Below are positions 13,733 to 26,400 of a stretch of 64,000 bases of DNA, in pieces. The translations under genes were made by a program, and so were the position numbers. The notes beneath the pieces were generated by a model. That model was not told where the DNA came from. It worked only from the letters and a program-made list of their open reading frames with translations, and did no database searches. Every line of letters starts with the position of its first letter. The stretch's first letter is position 1. Origin of the DNA: Setoptus koraiensis (taxonomy: Eukaryota > Arthropoda); the NCBI GenBank assembly GCA_048013815.1, contig CM106586.1, positions 18,972,001 through 19,036,000 of the forward strand, given 5' to 3'.

Positions 13733-13928
13733 GTATCATGATATTTATATCGTGTCATAATTGTCGTTTGTGCGACAATTGTGCGACCCAACAATAAACA
13801 TTGATAAATCGCACACGACCATCATGATACAATCTTATCGCCATCAATGAACATGTCGCATTGTTGCGACATTTTGTGCCGAGCACTGGTCGTGTTATCG
13901 GCACAAAATCAGTTGAAAGCTCTCAACT
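13733..13928. repeat. cluster of five inverted repeats
   Basis: An outer pair GTATCATGAT (13733-13742) and ATCATGATAC (13821-13830) encloses ATTGTCG/CGACAAT (13760-13766 with 13773-13779). It is followed by ATGTCGCA/TGCGACAT (13853-13872), TTTTGTGCCGA/TCGGCACAAAA (13872-13882 with 13898-13908) and AGTTGA/TCAACT (13911-13928). Five arms-matched hairpins within 196 bp is more than chance would easily give. No RNA family was recognised. Confidence 0.75.
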
Positions 13929-16900
13929 GAGCTAATCTATCCACTGAACAAAAACTGGCTCAAGTGGGCCGAGACACATCGGGGCCCACTGCAGCCATAA
14001 TACGTGATGATAACGTGATGTAATTGAATCAGCTCGGCAGCCTGTGTGATACACTGTGAGACACTTCACTTTTTCGCTGATTTACCCGCTGGGGCCCCTG
14101 TGGGCCCAGTGCCACCCAAAATAGAGTGTGTGTGATTGTTCTATATCGAGCGCCGAGCGATAATAGCACAATCGAGTCATTACGCGCACCCGGGCCCCTG
14201 GCTAGATTCTAACCAATTACACGTTAGTCTGTACAGTACAGGCTGTACTCACGTGCTGCGTGCTATCCGTTCGCTGGCGCCCGCCGATTTAAACGAGCCC
14301 GAGCCCGAGCCCGATCGGATCCGGCTCGTGTGCCCGCTCCAAATATCCGCCCGGCACTGTCCGGCGGGACTGACGGCGGGCCGACAGTCGGCAGTCGGGG
14401 GCCGGGGCCTCAAGAGAGCGCGTTTGTGTCACCGTTGCTGTCATGCTCGGCTGTGCCGGTTGATTCTTCAGCGGAAGTGTGTGTGTGTGTGTGTGTGTCG
14501 GCTAACAAGTGAGCCAGACATAGCCGTAGTCGTTTTAAAGGGGAGCCAGTGGCGACTTGATCAAAGTGATTGCCAGACAAAAGCAACTCGGGCAACAACG
14601 GTCCAGCGCACAGATCGATCGCCGGCCTCTAATCGATCGAGTTGTTGCCCAACTGACTGTACAACAAGCGGTCGGCCGGGCCGGCTAGCCCGTGCACATA
14701 GCTAGTTAAGCCCAATATGCCAACTTGATTGTTATATAATAACGCCTGGCGGCTGGTATATTTGTATATATAATGGGGCCCAATTGCTTCTTGGCGCGAG
14801 GCCCATTACACACACACACACACTGTTTTGCAGCGACAAGTCGTTGGCCAAGTTGGCCCACATGGGCCCCAAAGAAGCAAGCCCAGCCAGACAAGTGAAG
14901 CGAAGATAATAGAATGGATCTGCGCACCGCCAGCCATCGCTAAAGAGTGATATTTAATGGAGATTGAGAGGCCAGAACAGTCTATACAACACGACGAGTG
15001 GCTTGGCGGCGCACAAATGTATGCGGCATCAATTGTATTTACATTTGGTTGGGGGCCCGGCGCCATGGAGCCGCCCTGTCTGACTGTATAACTCTCCGGC
15101 GCAACAAACATCCAGCGCAAGTGCATGTTCCGATCGATTTGTGCTACGGGCAGTCTATTAAATTTATCTTCTCTCATCTTCTAAGTGCCCGGCGTGCAGC
15201 CTAACGGCTCTTGAGGCTTGCTTCTGATGGGGCCCCGCTCTGCCGTGAACGAGCGTTCGCGGCGCTTGCTAAGGCAATAAAAAGTTATTTATGCATCGCA
15301 TAAACACGTATCTTGCCAACACTGTGCCTTTGCACACATTTGGGCTGCCGAGGGAGCAAAGTTGTGTATTAATAATTTTACATATTAACAACAACTGCGC
15401 CCTCGACCTCGCGTTGGGGCTCCTTGCGAGGGGCCCCATTCGCCGATCAGCGCCGGCCATCACAACACTGCCGGCTATTATGGCTACATGGTGCCATACA
15501 CAAGCGGTAAGCGAGCGCACTAGCGGGGCCCCTGGCGCGATCGCCGGCGCAACACAACAGCTCACTCAGCAGCCAAAACATCAACCACTGGCAACATCAA
15601 CCACAGCATCGCCGACAACATCAACAACAACGGCACCCGAAATGCGCCCGAAATGATATGACAAATGTTTCTATTATTCATATATATTGGCCGCCATTTA
15701 ACGCGATGCACGCATATATATAACGCATAATATGGGTTATCCGTTTTATATATATTTTATGCCCCATCTCGCAACACATCCGTGCACTCCGTATACTCGT
15801 GCCGTTGATACCGGCCCGTTGTGTCGGGCCGCCGCCGAAGCGAGCCGACATGGCATCACATTGTGCCGCCCGGCGCTAACACCGGCGCGGACTCGGCGCC
15901 AATCCGGAGCCCCACAACTCGTGAGTCGCAAGTTGTGAGCCACGGGGCCGATATTAGCCACAAAGTTTTTGCAAATATTTGCCAAATACCAAGCTGCGCT
16001 TGAAATTGTCCAAAAGGCCGTTGTCTCAAACCGCAAGCCAGTCATTTGTGACCGTGGCCAGTTTGGCTTTTTGTCCGGCGCGCGGTTTTAACCGCGTGCG
16101 GTATATACGCGCGGTATATCCGTGTGACGTATCTGCGCGATATACGGCACGGGTGAACGGCTCCTCCTGGGAGCCTCATCAATAATAACGAGTTTGATTC
16201 GGTTTGTGGCCAGTGCGGCCGCCAACAGTGCCAAAACGGTCCCCACCGTTCAATTATCGATTCGTGCCATTATCGTCGCCCTGCCTCAACTGACCACATC
16301 GAGCCGGGGTATAAATTACCGGGCACAGTTTGTCACCGGTGGTTTCGGCACAACATGGGCACCAGTTGTGGCCAGGCTCAGTCAACTGGCGCCCTCTGGT
16401 CAACATGCTTAGCTCTGCACCCAATGGGTTGTGCGTGTGTGCGTCGCAAACCACCTTTCTGTCAGTGGATAGCGAGTGCGAGCGATGACGCAATAAACAC
16501 GCAATTTCGATTGGGCCCCATTAGGCCCCATTCAAGTACTCGTGGCACCGTGGAAGCGTCACAAGTCACCACGAAGAAGCGCGCAACTTGTGAATGGGTG
16601 GGGAGGGGGGCGCGAATTGAAGTTGCACGATGGGCGCCATCAAATGGCAACTTGTCGACAAGAGATTCAACTCTAACAAGAATTGATGTGCCCGCATTCA
16701 ATTGATGCAAGGGGCCCCTCTAAAGTCAAATTAACTTCATAGACACACGATGAGGCTAGCACTTGTGCGGATAAGCCAAACACAATGTAAGTAGTTGTCC
16801 AATAAATTGTCAGACTAACTTGAGCAACTCGAGTGGCTCGAAGCTCGGCTCAGGTATTGCAGTGAGGGGCACATTTTAGCTGTTGCGCAATCTCCGGCCT

Positions 16901-17028
16901 GTTTGCTCATCAGCACCCTTGGCTGGTTGTTATTGTTTGTTTATGGAGCGGGCCAAATGGCCCAAAGAGGATCAAATTGACTCGAACGCCAACTAGCGGA
17001 CACACCATCCGACGACCGCAACAACAAC

Positions 17029-17142
17029 AACAACAACCACAACCACAACCACAACCACAACCACAACCACAACCACAACCACAACCACAACCACAACCAC
17101 AACCACAACCACAACCACAACAGCAACCACAACAACAACAAA
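17029..17142. repeat. 6-bp tandem repeat (CAACCA)n
   Basis: About 15 near-perfect copies of CAACCA flanked by CAACAA triplets. All frames stay open (Gln/Pro on plus, Val/Val or Trp/Leu on minus). This explains the long but meaningless reading frames here. Confidence 0.95.
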
Positions 17143-19170
17143 TAACGCAATATTGGCACAATTTTGTGGCGCACTCTGCGGCCGCACCATGCAACATGCC
17201 AGCATTGCACACTCACTGAAGATTAAGTGATCGTATAAACAATTCGGGGGCCCCTCTCGTCCGTGAGGCCCCTCTGATCCGCGCGCTCCCCCCCCCCTAT
17301 ACGTGCGGCCCCTGGTGTGGGCAGCAGCAAGAGTACTGTAAACAACAACAGGCAGCTTATAAATAAGCGACCCTTCGTATGATAAATCTGCAAATCGAGC
17401 GGCGGACACAACGGTGGTTGCTGACGTAATTGCGCCATGTCATTTTGTTTTGGGGCGCTTTTTGTCGCAATGTGCTGTGTCGCCTTGTGGCCAGATCTAT
17501 ATTGGGCCATGCGATCGGACCATATACGTCGGGCGCTATATCGAGCTATATACGTCGGGATTTATCCAGCGATATAAATGTGGGCGAGTGTGGGGACAGA
17601 GCGGCGGCCGTTGATTGACTGTAAGTCTCTTGTAAGTCGCGCACCTCTAATAGGGGCCCTAATAGGCCTAATTAGCGCTAGAATAATATATAGAGATCAT
17701 ATATATATTTAGTGCGCCACACAGTTGGGCGGCCACAGCGGCGCCTAGTGGCCGATTACAGTGATTACAGTTTGGCCAGCGCCAGTGGGCTGGCCAAACA
17801 GTCAAGTATTGATGGTCCGATTGCAGCGACAGTCAGTGGCAGCGGCAGCGGCAGCGGCAGCGACAGTTGGTGGCAGCGGCGAGCGAGCTGACGTCGCCAT
17901 CGTGGGGCCCCACTAGCTTGGCCGACAGGAGCCAATGCGCATGGGAACACAGCGAGCGACTGGGGACACGGGGCCCCAGTGAGCGACTGGGGACCCGAGT
18001 GCCGCCGGGCTCCAGTTACTGGCGTGTGCGTGTGCGTGTGTGTGTCTCAATCATAAGCTGGCTAGCCGGAGTCATGAGTGTACATGTAAATTGATTCATT
18101 CTTGGTGCGTTCAATCAAACAGAGTTGTTTTTGGCACGCACACATTGGGCACCAGCAACATTTTGACAAGATTGCATAATCATGCATGATTAAATAGACA
18201 CACACAGCGACATATATATATATTGCGACAGCAAATAAATAGCCAATAGCTAGCAAAAATAGAGCGCATATTGATTTATTAATAAACGAGCCGCACCAAC
18301 GCCAGCAAGAAAGTTGCGTAACGCGCCGCCATACGCAAATACGTTTAGCTGGCTCACAATTGACACAATCGAGCCACCATTTTGCTGGCGACCGGCCAGC
18401 CACAACAAGCCAACAGTCAGCGTCGCCACTAGTCGCCCCATTTCGCCAGTGTCGCCACCAGTCGCCACATTGATCGCACCAGCGCGAACAGCACCAACAG
18501 CGACAGGGCGCATTTGTCACATGCCAGTGGGGCCGAGCACATCCAATTATTGGCTGCTATCTAAATAGCGGCAGCCAGTCGAAGCAAGTCGAAAAGAAAC
18601 GTCAAATTGTCTCGTCGTTTATTGTATTTACATTGGCGTCGTCAATTGGCCATTTAGCCGCGATTAAATTTGGCAATATTTCCAATGAGCGCCAACAAGG
18701 AAAATTTTGATTTTGTCACGCAAATGTATCGCCCATTTGATGGCACAAGTTGAAAACCAAGAGCCGAAAAGCAAAAGTTGAAAATCACAAAGTTGCAAGC
18801 CACAAAGTTTGACGCGATCCATGCGTGAATATCGCATTGCGGAAATGAACAAACTCAAGAGTGTCGAGTAAAGACTGACGAAATTGACACACCGTGGCAG
18901 TCGCAAATAACAAGTCGGCACACAAGCGCCATTTTGCCAGCTCAACCAATCAAGAATCAACCAATCAAGAATCGATGCCCGATAATTGCCAAGCCGAAGC
19001 AATCAATCGCCGCAATTCAGTCCAGTGCCAATCGATTAGCTGATGCCAATTAATTAGTGGGGACGCCAAGTCGATTAGTGCGACCATCGACCAGTTGGCC
19101 ATCGGAGCGTGATTATTTATATTTTGGTCAGTGTAACTAATGGTAGCAAGAAGCGAGCCCACTATCTGCA

Positions 19171-19233
19171 AAATAGAGCTGAATAAAGCTGGATAAGGCT
19201 GAATAAGGCTGAATAAGGCTGGATAAAGCGGCC
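19171..19233. repeat. 11-bp tandem repeat (AATAAGGCTGG)n
   Basis: Five copies of an 11-bp unit around AATAAGGCTG[AG], ending 30 bp before the start codon of the KChIP-like first exon. It would lie in the 5' UTR or core promoter. Confidence 0.85.
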
Positions 19234-19262
19234 GATGTGCCGATAATATCGCGACGAGCAAC

Positions 19263-19773
19263 ATGAAATTGCATATTAACTACAGTGAGCCACTGGAGGA
19301 TCACTCGTTCAGTTTTGCCAAGCCGTACCCTGCCATCAATCACAGCAAAAAGAAGAATTCCTTGGCCGGCCCAAGCGGCCCAGTGACTGCAATCAGCGCT
19401 GGCCAGCATCACTTGGGCCAGCGGCTGTCGTTGTGCGATCATCATTATAAGCACGAGCATAATTGTCGGCCAAGCAAAGACCGGCAACCAAGCCAATCCA
19501 TATACCAGCGCGACAGCTTTGAGCGGGGCCCCGAAAGAAGCCTGAGCAGTAACCAATCGAGCCAACACAACGGCGACAAGCGACACCAGCAACACAAGCA
19601 ACGCAAGTCCGACGCAATATCCGCCATGAGGCGAGATCAGCAGCGCGACGACACGTCCGACGACAACAACAGTGCGCCCAACGACGCGGGCCCGCATCGG
19701 GGCTCCTTCTCGGCGCGGCTCGTCAACAAATTCAAGAGCGCCTTCTTCAAGCCAGAGCGGCGCGAATCAGTAG
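19263..19773 (+). CDS. KChIP-like gene, first coding exon
   Basis: The open frame begins MKLHINYSEP and runs 170 codons to a consensus donor (TCAGTAG|GTGAGTG, phase 1). The composition is hydrophilic (Ser, Gln, His, Arg). The last 25 residues are a basic, Phe-containing segment (ARLVNKFKSAFFKPERRESV) resembling the basic helix that precedes the EF-hand core in vertebrate KChIPs, whose N-termini are variable and come from alternative first exons. The next acceptor that fits phase and sense is at 37453, where the split codon becomes Asp (ESV-D-SEFDEFEG). The exon contains one GGGGCCCC. The join across 17.7 kb is inference; an unrelated gene ending elsewhere is the main alternative. Confidence 0.6.
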
Positions 19774-20220
19774 GTGAGTGATACTCGAGCGCCATTCGCG
19801 GCCGCCCTCGTCGAAATTCCGACCGGTCCGGTCGTGATTTAGCCGGCCAGATTTAGCCGGCCAAATTTAGCCGGCCAAATTTAGCCCGTGTGTGTGTGAC
19901 GTATGCGGAACATGTTCATACATAAACATGACAACGGCGGATAAACACGATTTGAATAACGATACGTGACCCGACTCACTTCGGCACATTCGAGGGGCCC
20001 GATTGGCGCCGACAAATTGTAAGTTACAATCGCAAGCATGCGATTGTAGGCGATGCAAATAGTGCCACAAGCAGGCCGAAATCTCGCCCAATGACGGGCT
20101 GAATGATGGGCCCAAATTTGCCCAATGATCTTGTGGCGTAATGAGCGATCTGTCGCGCAATCTGTTCGCGTGCGTCACTTGCAGATCGCATGTGGTCCTC
20201 AATGCGAGCAGCGCGAAACA

Positions 20221-20297
20221 AGAATATAATGAGTGAAATATCCGCGCGCCAGTCGGTTGGCGCCTGGCGTGCGGATATTTCTCGCTCATTATATTCT
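20221..20297 (+). ncRNA. candidate precursor-microRNA-like hairpin
   Basis: A 77-nt imperfect inverted repeat. The left arm (20221-20252) begins AGAATATAATGAG and continues AATATCCGC and CGCCAG. The right arm (20264-20297) is complementary except for one wobble or mismatch, a two-base bulge and one more mismatch. The loop is 11 nt. Length, arm size and mismatch pattern fit a pre-miRNA, and it lies 450 bp inside the proposed KChIP intron in sense orientation. A miniature transposon remnant is an alternative. No known microRNA seed was recognised. Confidence 0.4.
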
Positions 20298-20686
20298 AAC
20301 AAATTTACATTTTCGCCCAGCGCTCACAATCAATTTTGTTGTCGCCGTTGTCGCCAATGTCGCTGTTGTCGCCGTTGTCAATTGCGATGCGGCGCGCCCG
20401 ACAATGCGACCACGTGCCGCGGGCCCAAATCTCGATTCTCATTACCCTGTATCACGTTGCGCGTTGCCTAATTAATTATGACGCTCGTGTGCGGCCCGTC
20501 TCGCCACTCCACCCAGGCCCCGCCGCACCTCGGCACCATCCGCACCTCGGCACCTGTCCAATGTTACCCGCGTGCACCCAGACAGGTAGTGCCTGTCTGG
20601 ACAAGGCATCCCAGACAGGTATCGGCTGTGCAAACTGCAACTCGGTACCGCTGCAATGCTGATGGCGTTGTAATCGATGCTGGTTG

Positions 20687-20732
20687 CCGTTGTATCGTCG
20701 CTAGCCGTTGTATCGTCGCTAGCCGTTGTGTC
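20687..20732. repeat. 18-bp tandem repeat (GTTGTATCGTCGCTAGCC)n
   Basis: About two and a half copies of GTTGTATCGTCGCTAGCC. Confidence 0.85.
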
Positions 20733-21006
20733 GGCTTACTTAGTTGTGTGACGGCTGCATCGGACCGGACCGGACAATAGACAATTAGGCTCAACTCGTG
20801 CACTCATTGCACAACGGTGGCGGCGCCACGAGCGCCTAGCAGTATTATGTAACATGTATTATGTAATGTTTTTAATGTTACATAACAGTGGCGTGCGTGC
20901 TGTCGTCCATTGGTGCATATGGTGCCACGGTATCCATTTGCTGCTGCTCTAATTGATCCGGCTAAATTTTTCATTTGTAGCGCCTCAGTTTTGCCATGTC
21001 GCTGTT

Positions 21007-21054
21007 GCAGTGTCCGTTGCAGTGTCCGTTGCAGTGTCCGTTGCAGGGTCCGTC
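21007..21054. repeat. 12-bp tandem repeat (CAGTGTCCGTTG)n
   Basis: Four copies of CAGTGTCCGTTG, the last with one change (CAGGGTCCG). Confidence 0.9.
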
Positions 21055-23439
21055 CGGCAACAGCCACAGTTAAACTAAACAGAGTCAGTTGCGTCAGTGT
21101 TGCAATCAGTTTATTTGCTCGTGCCCCCCCCCCCTTACATAATCAGCAAATGAATATAATTACTGACAACTGCTGACAACATTTCACATTCACGGTGCCA
21201 CGAGTTTGCGCTGGCACGACGTGCCACTGCACGCGCCACTAATGGGCCCACCAGCAAAGCACCGCTGAATGGGCACAAGGCACAATGGCCACAAATACCC
21301 AGCCAACTAATTGCAATTGTCGCGTTGCGTTTAACGTGCTATTTAACCTGTTTTGCGCAACAGACACACTACAACTCTATCTAGCCTCTGTCCCGTCGTG
21401 CCGAGCATATGTTATGTCAGCGCGCAACATATGCAAATTATATCATACAGCATATTATTATTGGCTCGCTTGAGCCGTCAGTTTGTTTGTTTTGTCGTGT
21501 GACATATCGTCTGCGAGCTTGATAATGAAGCATTTCGATGGTCGCGTCTTGAGGCCAGCTGATGGCTCGACAACAATGCAGCAATCGAGCTATTTCGCTT
21601 CAGGCGAGCGCCGTTGTAAGAGTCGCTTTTGTTGTCGGTAGCGGTACCCCTTGTTTGGCCAGTGATTAGCTGTGACACTGTCAGACAATGCAAACATGTT
21701 AATAATAATATTAATTAAATAATAAGCCCAATCTCGTTGCCGACTGGACAGGCAAGCTGTGACGGTCGCAAAATATATCAGCTGTTCACTGGATTGTCAT
21801 TAGGTAATATTTGTTGTTGTTTGTGTGCCGAGGCCCGGAGCGACTTTTGTGGCTCGCGAGCATTAATATTTAGTTTGCGACCGGGTAACGACCAATCAGC
21901 GACCAGGTAGCGATAAATTAGCGAGATGCTGTTGCCGTCGAGCGTTTGCCCCGGTTGAAACACTCAGTCACTTCGGGCCATCAAATCACATTTTTTCCAC
22001 ATATTTTTGGTTGAAACCGTTTGATTTAAATCAGCGATTCTATAAATAAAAATATGGTCACAATCAAGTGTGTTCTGGATCACGCTTTCGAAGGTTTTTT
22101 CTGTTTCATTGGGACAGAATCGTTTTTGTCTGCTCTCGATTCGATTCAACTGCAATCAAACCTCGACATAAAGTCCGATTTCTGAGACAAAACTGATCAA
22201 CAAAATCACATGAAAAGCGATGATTCCAATGAATAAAATCACTCAGTGGTTGATATCGATTGCACACAAAAATAAATAAATCCCCAACAAAAAGCATGAT
22301 TTAAATGAAAAGACAAAAAAAAAAGATTCGGCCATTTACAAAAATGTTGGGCCGTGAATTTGATTTCAAGCATGACTCTACAGCTAACTGATTCAAATAA
22401 AGAAAAATCTCCCTTCTAGTTAGTAGACATCGCTTGGGGTCCCTTTTTGTTATCACTGGTCATTACGGCTACTGGCTCGCAACGGTTACACAATCGTGCT
22501 TGCTCAAACGGGTCCAATGAGGCCAGCTCCCGTTGTCGTCGTTCGACTCGAATCGAGTGAACGCGATTCGAGGGAACAGGGTCTTTCTTGCAAATGACAA
22601 AAACCCCATCGATACAGTTGGTAAATGTGTGCTCACAATGTAAGTGTTACATTTTAAAGTCGATAAGCTGAATGAGTCAAGTTAATGAGTTGTTGGCGAA
22701 CGCACGAGACAGGATTTCCGGCCGGCACAAGTGAGACGGCGCGGCCATCAACGCGCCGTTTATATGGCGATTATATCATTGTCCGAGCGTCTGGATTCAT
22801 GTGAGCTCGATCGCATGCTCAGCGCAATCTTTTCTGTCGCGTATGTCTATCTGGTCGAGCTGCATTGGATACATTTAAGAATTGAATTATGGCGGTGCGA
22901 GCAAAATCCGAGTTGAGATAATTTTTCGCGCGCGCACAACGGTAATGGAGATAATTTATGTAACGGTGTTAGCACGAGCATCGAACAGGAAATGAAAGCT
23001 TGTCGCGCACCTAAATTGAATAGATTAGCCTGATTTAGGCCAGGCTTAAGTTTGGCTGACAACGGTTTGTGATATATCCACAGCATGTAACGGCACGAGC
23101 CACGAACTGGTTTGGCCATTTGGCATTATGGCTACCAGTTGGCTAGCTGCAATTTATGAGAGAGAACTCATGAAATTCAATGGTCATTGGACAGTTTGGC
23201 GCAAGCTGGCCACCGACTGAATGTGGTGTTGATAATGGTTAGAGATACCCGCTATTATTTAATTTTTGATTATTATATTATTGCCATTCTACAGACACGT
23301 ACGCGTTGTTTTTGGCGTGAAACAGTCGTTGTAACAGTTGATATATCACACGGGCACTAATTAATAATGTTACTAATCAATTCGGATACGTTCAGATGAT
23401 GCAATTCAATTATGTTGTTGCTCTGTTACATAATCGTTA

Positions 23440-26400
23440 TCAATATAGTAGAAACTCTCTCTTGATTTGTCTTCTTGGTTGCGATTTCATGTCTTGCCAA
23501 ATGGTTTCGCCCAGCACCACGTGACCGATCACTAAATCGCGTCTTCTTTTTGCCTGGCCACCACCCATAGCGGCCGCTTCTGAATCGTTGTGATTTTCCG
23601 AGCCACTGAGGTATCGTTTCAACGACAACTGTTCGGGCTCCGAATTATAAAATGAGGCCTGGTTAACATTAGCTAGCACATGGCCGCTGTCATTGTCGTT
23701 GTGTTGGCATATTGAATTGGATGTTTGTTGATGGATATTGTGCTGCGACTGACGGATATTGCCTACGCTAGCGGATGATCTTAATTGAGTGGCGCTGTCG
23801 CCGGTTGGCTGCTTAATTGAATTAGTTGAATTATTATTATGGCTGGTTAGCATCATGAATCGTTTGGCAAAATTGGAAGCGGTAGTGGCCATAGGTTTTG
23901 TTGAAATGCCAACAGATTGATCATTTGCAGTTGTTGTATTTGCCACTTCCTGTTGCTCCGGTTGCTGGTGTGGGTGTTGGTGTAGTTGCGGTTGTTGTTG
24001 CTGTTGCTTAGGTTGCTGCTGCCTCAGGATTAATACAACAACAAAATCGGGTTGATCAACGTTTATATTGACCAAATCAAATGTTATTGACTCTTGCGAA
24101 TCCCAAAACAGTTTCGTTTGTTGTTGTCCCGCTAGATTTTGCCTCGTGACAACTGGCGTTCTCTTTTTTTTAATCACTCTCCCATTGACCATCATCATAA
24201 ATCGAAGAAAATAAGAGTTGCCTGATGGGGCGCCCAAGACGCGTTAGATCGATGGTCAAAATGGAGACAACAATGGATACAAATTAAATACAAACATACA
24301 AAATATAATAATATAATAAATACAACATATTGACGAGTGTGAGCCGATATTCATACATGGATATATGGATATGTGATACTCACCAGTTTGCAGTAACAGC
24401 TTCTTGAGGTCCTTGTCGGTGTCGTCGACAGAGGCCCTGTAGGCGTTTATTATGACCCTGTTCGATGTGGGCAAATACGACAGACCCAACAGTGTCTGGC
24501 CCTTGATCTGTGATCGGCGCGTGATTTGTGCGGCAGCGCGACCATTTCCGGTCAGTGGATTCAATTTGATTTCGGACGGATTCGGCCAGCGCAGAATAGC
24601 GAGCACAGAATAGAAAACGTTGACGTGTCATTATACAAAACACATATTCATATTATGCAAATGTTGCATTTATATCACATTGATAGTTAATAATTAATTT
24701 TAGTAATAATAATTACCTCGTGCAACATCTCGCACTCGTACGAGAGAGCCAAATGGTGCTGCTGCTGATGCTCGAACGGCTCCACCTGTAGTGTCATCGA
24801 GCTGCAACCGGAACTAGAGCTGCAGTCGGGCGCGGTATTTATTGAACTGGATATGGAGGTAACGGTCTGTTGTTGTTGTTGTAGTTGCTGTTGTTGTTGC
24901 TGTTGTTGGGTGCCTTTCATCACGCTGCTAATGGGCAACTTCAATTGGGCGACGCAAACATCATTGACGTGCTTGTTCTCAATGAATATGCGCATTCTTA
25001 TGCAACCCTCAGACAGTAGATTTGAGGCCAATTTTGGTGTGACAAATGTGGCATTAATAGGCTGATAAATGGGACACACGGTAATGGGGGCCAGTGAGAG
25101 TGGGCGCTGACTTGTGCCGGTAGCAGTGCCTCTAGCGGCCATACCGGAGTGAGACGATGATTGATTTAAACCCATATGATGATCTTCTACTTTGAATAGG
25201 CGCTGAGATATAGTTCTGAAAGTGACCACTGGTCTTGCGTCTCTCATTTTGCTGCTCATGGGTATCATTGGGCGCAGGTAGCGCGACCTAGTGGGCGCCA
25301 TTAGATCACATTGAACGTATATGTGACTAGAGGTGAATGACGAGGTGTGATTTGAATAATTGTTTATGTGATTGCCGTTGCCGCTGTTGTTGACACTAGT
25401 GAGATAATTATGCAAATGTTGTTGAGTGAGATTTTCAATGTCACAAATAGACACCTTGAAGCGTATCATTTGCTTCTGTTTAGCGGCCCTCTTGGCGCCA
25501 TTATTATCCTTTGTTTGTTGTTGCTGTTGATCTGGCTGCTCTCTGGCGGTCACTATTTTCGGCATGCACAACGTCAAGCCAGTTGGTGTTGTTGTGGTTG
25601 AATTAATTGTGTAGCCGGCTATGTTGACACCGTACACACCTAAATAATTATTGCCGGTGCTCGGCTTGTCTATCACAGAATCAGAATCATTAATTGTTAA
25701 TTTGTTTTCGTCGCTCACGGCCACCGACGGGCGCCGCAAGTCGGCGCCGGCCTCGCCATCGGCGAGCTGGCCGAGCTCCTTGTTGCTGCAATTGCTACAA
25801 TTGCTGCTCTCACTACTCTGACCGCTGCTCAACGAGCTCAAATCCTCCAGACTGACCGCGGCGCTCGGGCTACTGCCCGAGGGCGCGGCCGCCGCGCCGG
25901 GCGCCTTGGCACAATCGGTGTGGTTGTGATTGCCGGTGTGGTCGTGCAGTCTCTGGTGCTCCAGTTCGTCCGCCTCCTCTAAAACGTCCAACCAGAAGCG
26001 CATTAGAATGGGGCCCACCTTGCCCGCTTGTCCGTTGGTGTCGGGATCCGCAGCCGCAGCCGCCGCCGCCTGGTCCGCTATCGTAATCGGGGGTATGGCC
26101 AGCGGGCAGTTGCCGCTCGCCGGAAGTGGCATGGGGCTAGTCGTTGGGCCGTACTTGCGGCCACTTGGGTCCGTTAGCGCCTGGGCCGGCACCGCAAACA
26201 ACGGCCGCGCGGCCCCGGGCGGACCCGCATCGGCCGGTACCGGCGGCGGGCCGCTGCCTTCCGGCTGATGAAAATAATCGGCGTAATTGGCCGGGTCAAT
26301 GAGCTGCGGTTGCTTTTTAATGGCTGCCGGCTTATTGGCTTCAGCAAGTGCATTACATAATAACGAGCCAGTGTGGTGGGCGCAACCGGCCAGCCGCTTG

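Larger units (their letters stand above)
10300..19262. other. gene-poor GC-rich block, right part
   Basis: No homology-supported exon is seen. The block contains the hairpin at 10359-10406, the hairpin cluster at 13733-13928, A-rich and CAACCA tandem arrays, a short GT run at 14477-14498, and about ten exact GGGGCCCC sites. The last 90 bp before the KChIP start carry an 11-bp repeat. The promoter of the KChIP-like gene should lie near the right end, but I see no clear TATA or initiator element. Confidence 0.55.
19774..23439. other. intronic DNA between KChIP exon 1 and the synaptotagmin-like gene
   Basis: No exon is supported. It holds a 14-bp AGCCGGCCAAATTT repeat (about 19840-19884), a precursor-microRNA-like hairpin (20221-20297), two minisatellites, and the pair TTATGTAACAT/ATGTTACATAA (about 20844 and 20875). 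From about 21.6 kb composition becomes AT-richer and GGGGCCCC sites stop until the lipase. Confidence 0.55.

Noticed and set aside
14136-14705. 189-codon plus-strand open frame
   Set aside because: Contains a translated GT microsatellite and shows no homology or splice-consistent boundary.
16910-17409. Overlapping Gln-Pro, Trp-Leu and poly-Val frames
   Set aside because: All are translations of the (CAACCA)n array; open in every frame because the period is a multiple of three.
19137-19697. 186-codon minus-strand frame opposite KChIP exon 1
   Set aside because: It is the shadow of the plus-strand exon; it has no family resemblance whereas the plus strand ends in a consensus donor.
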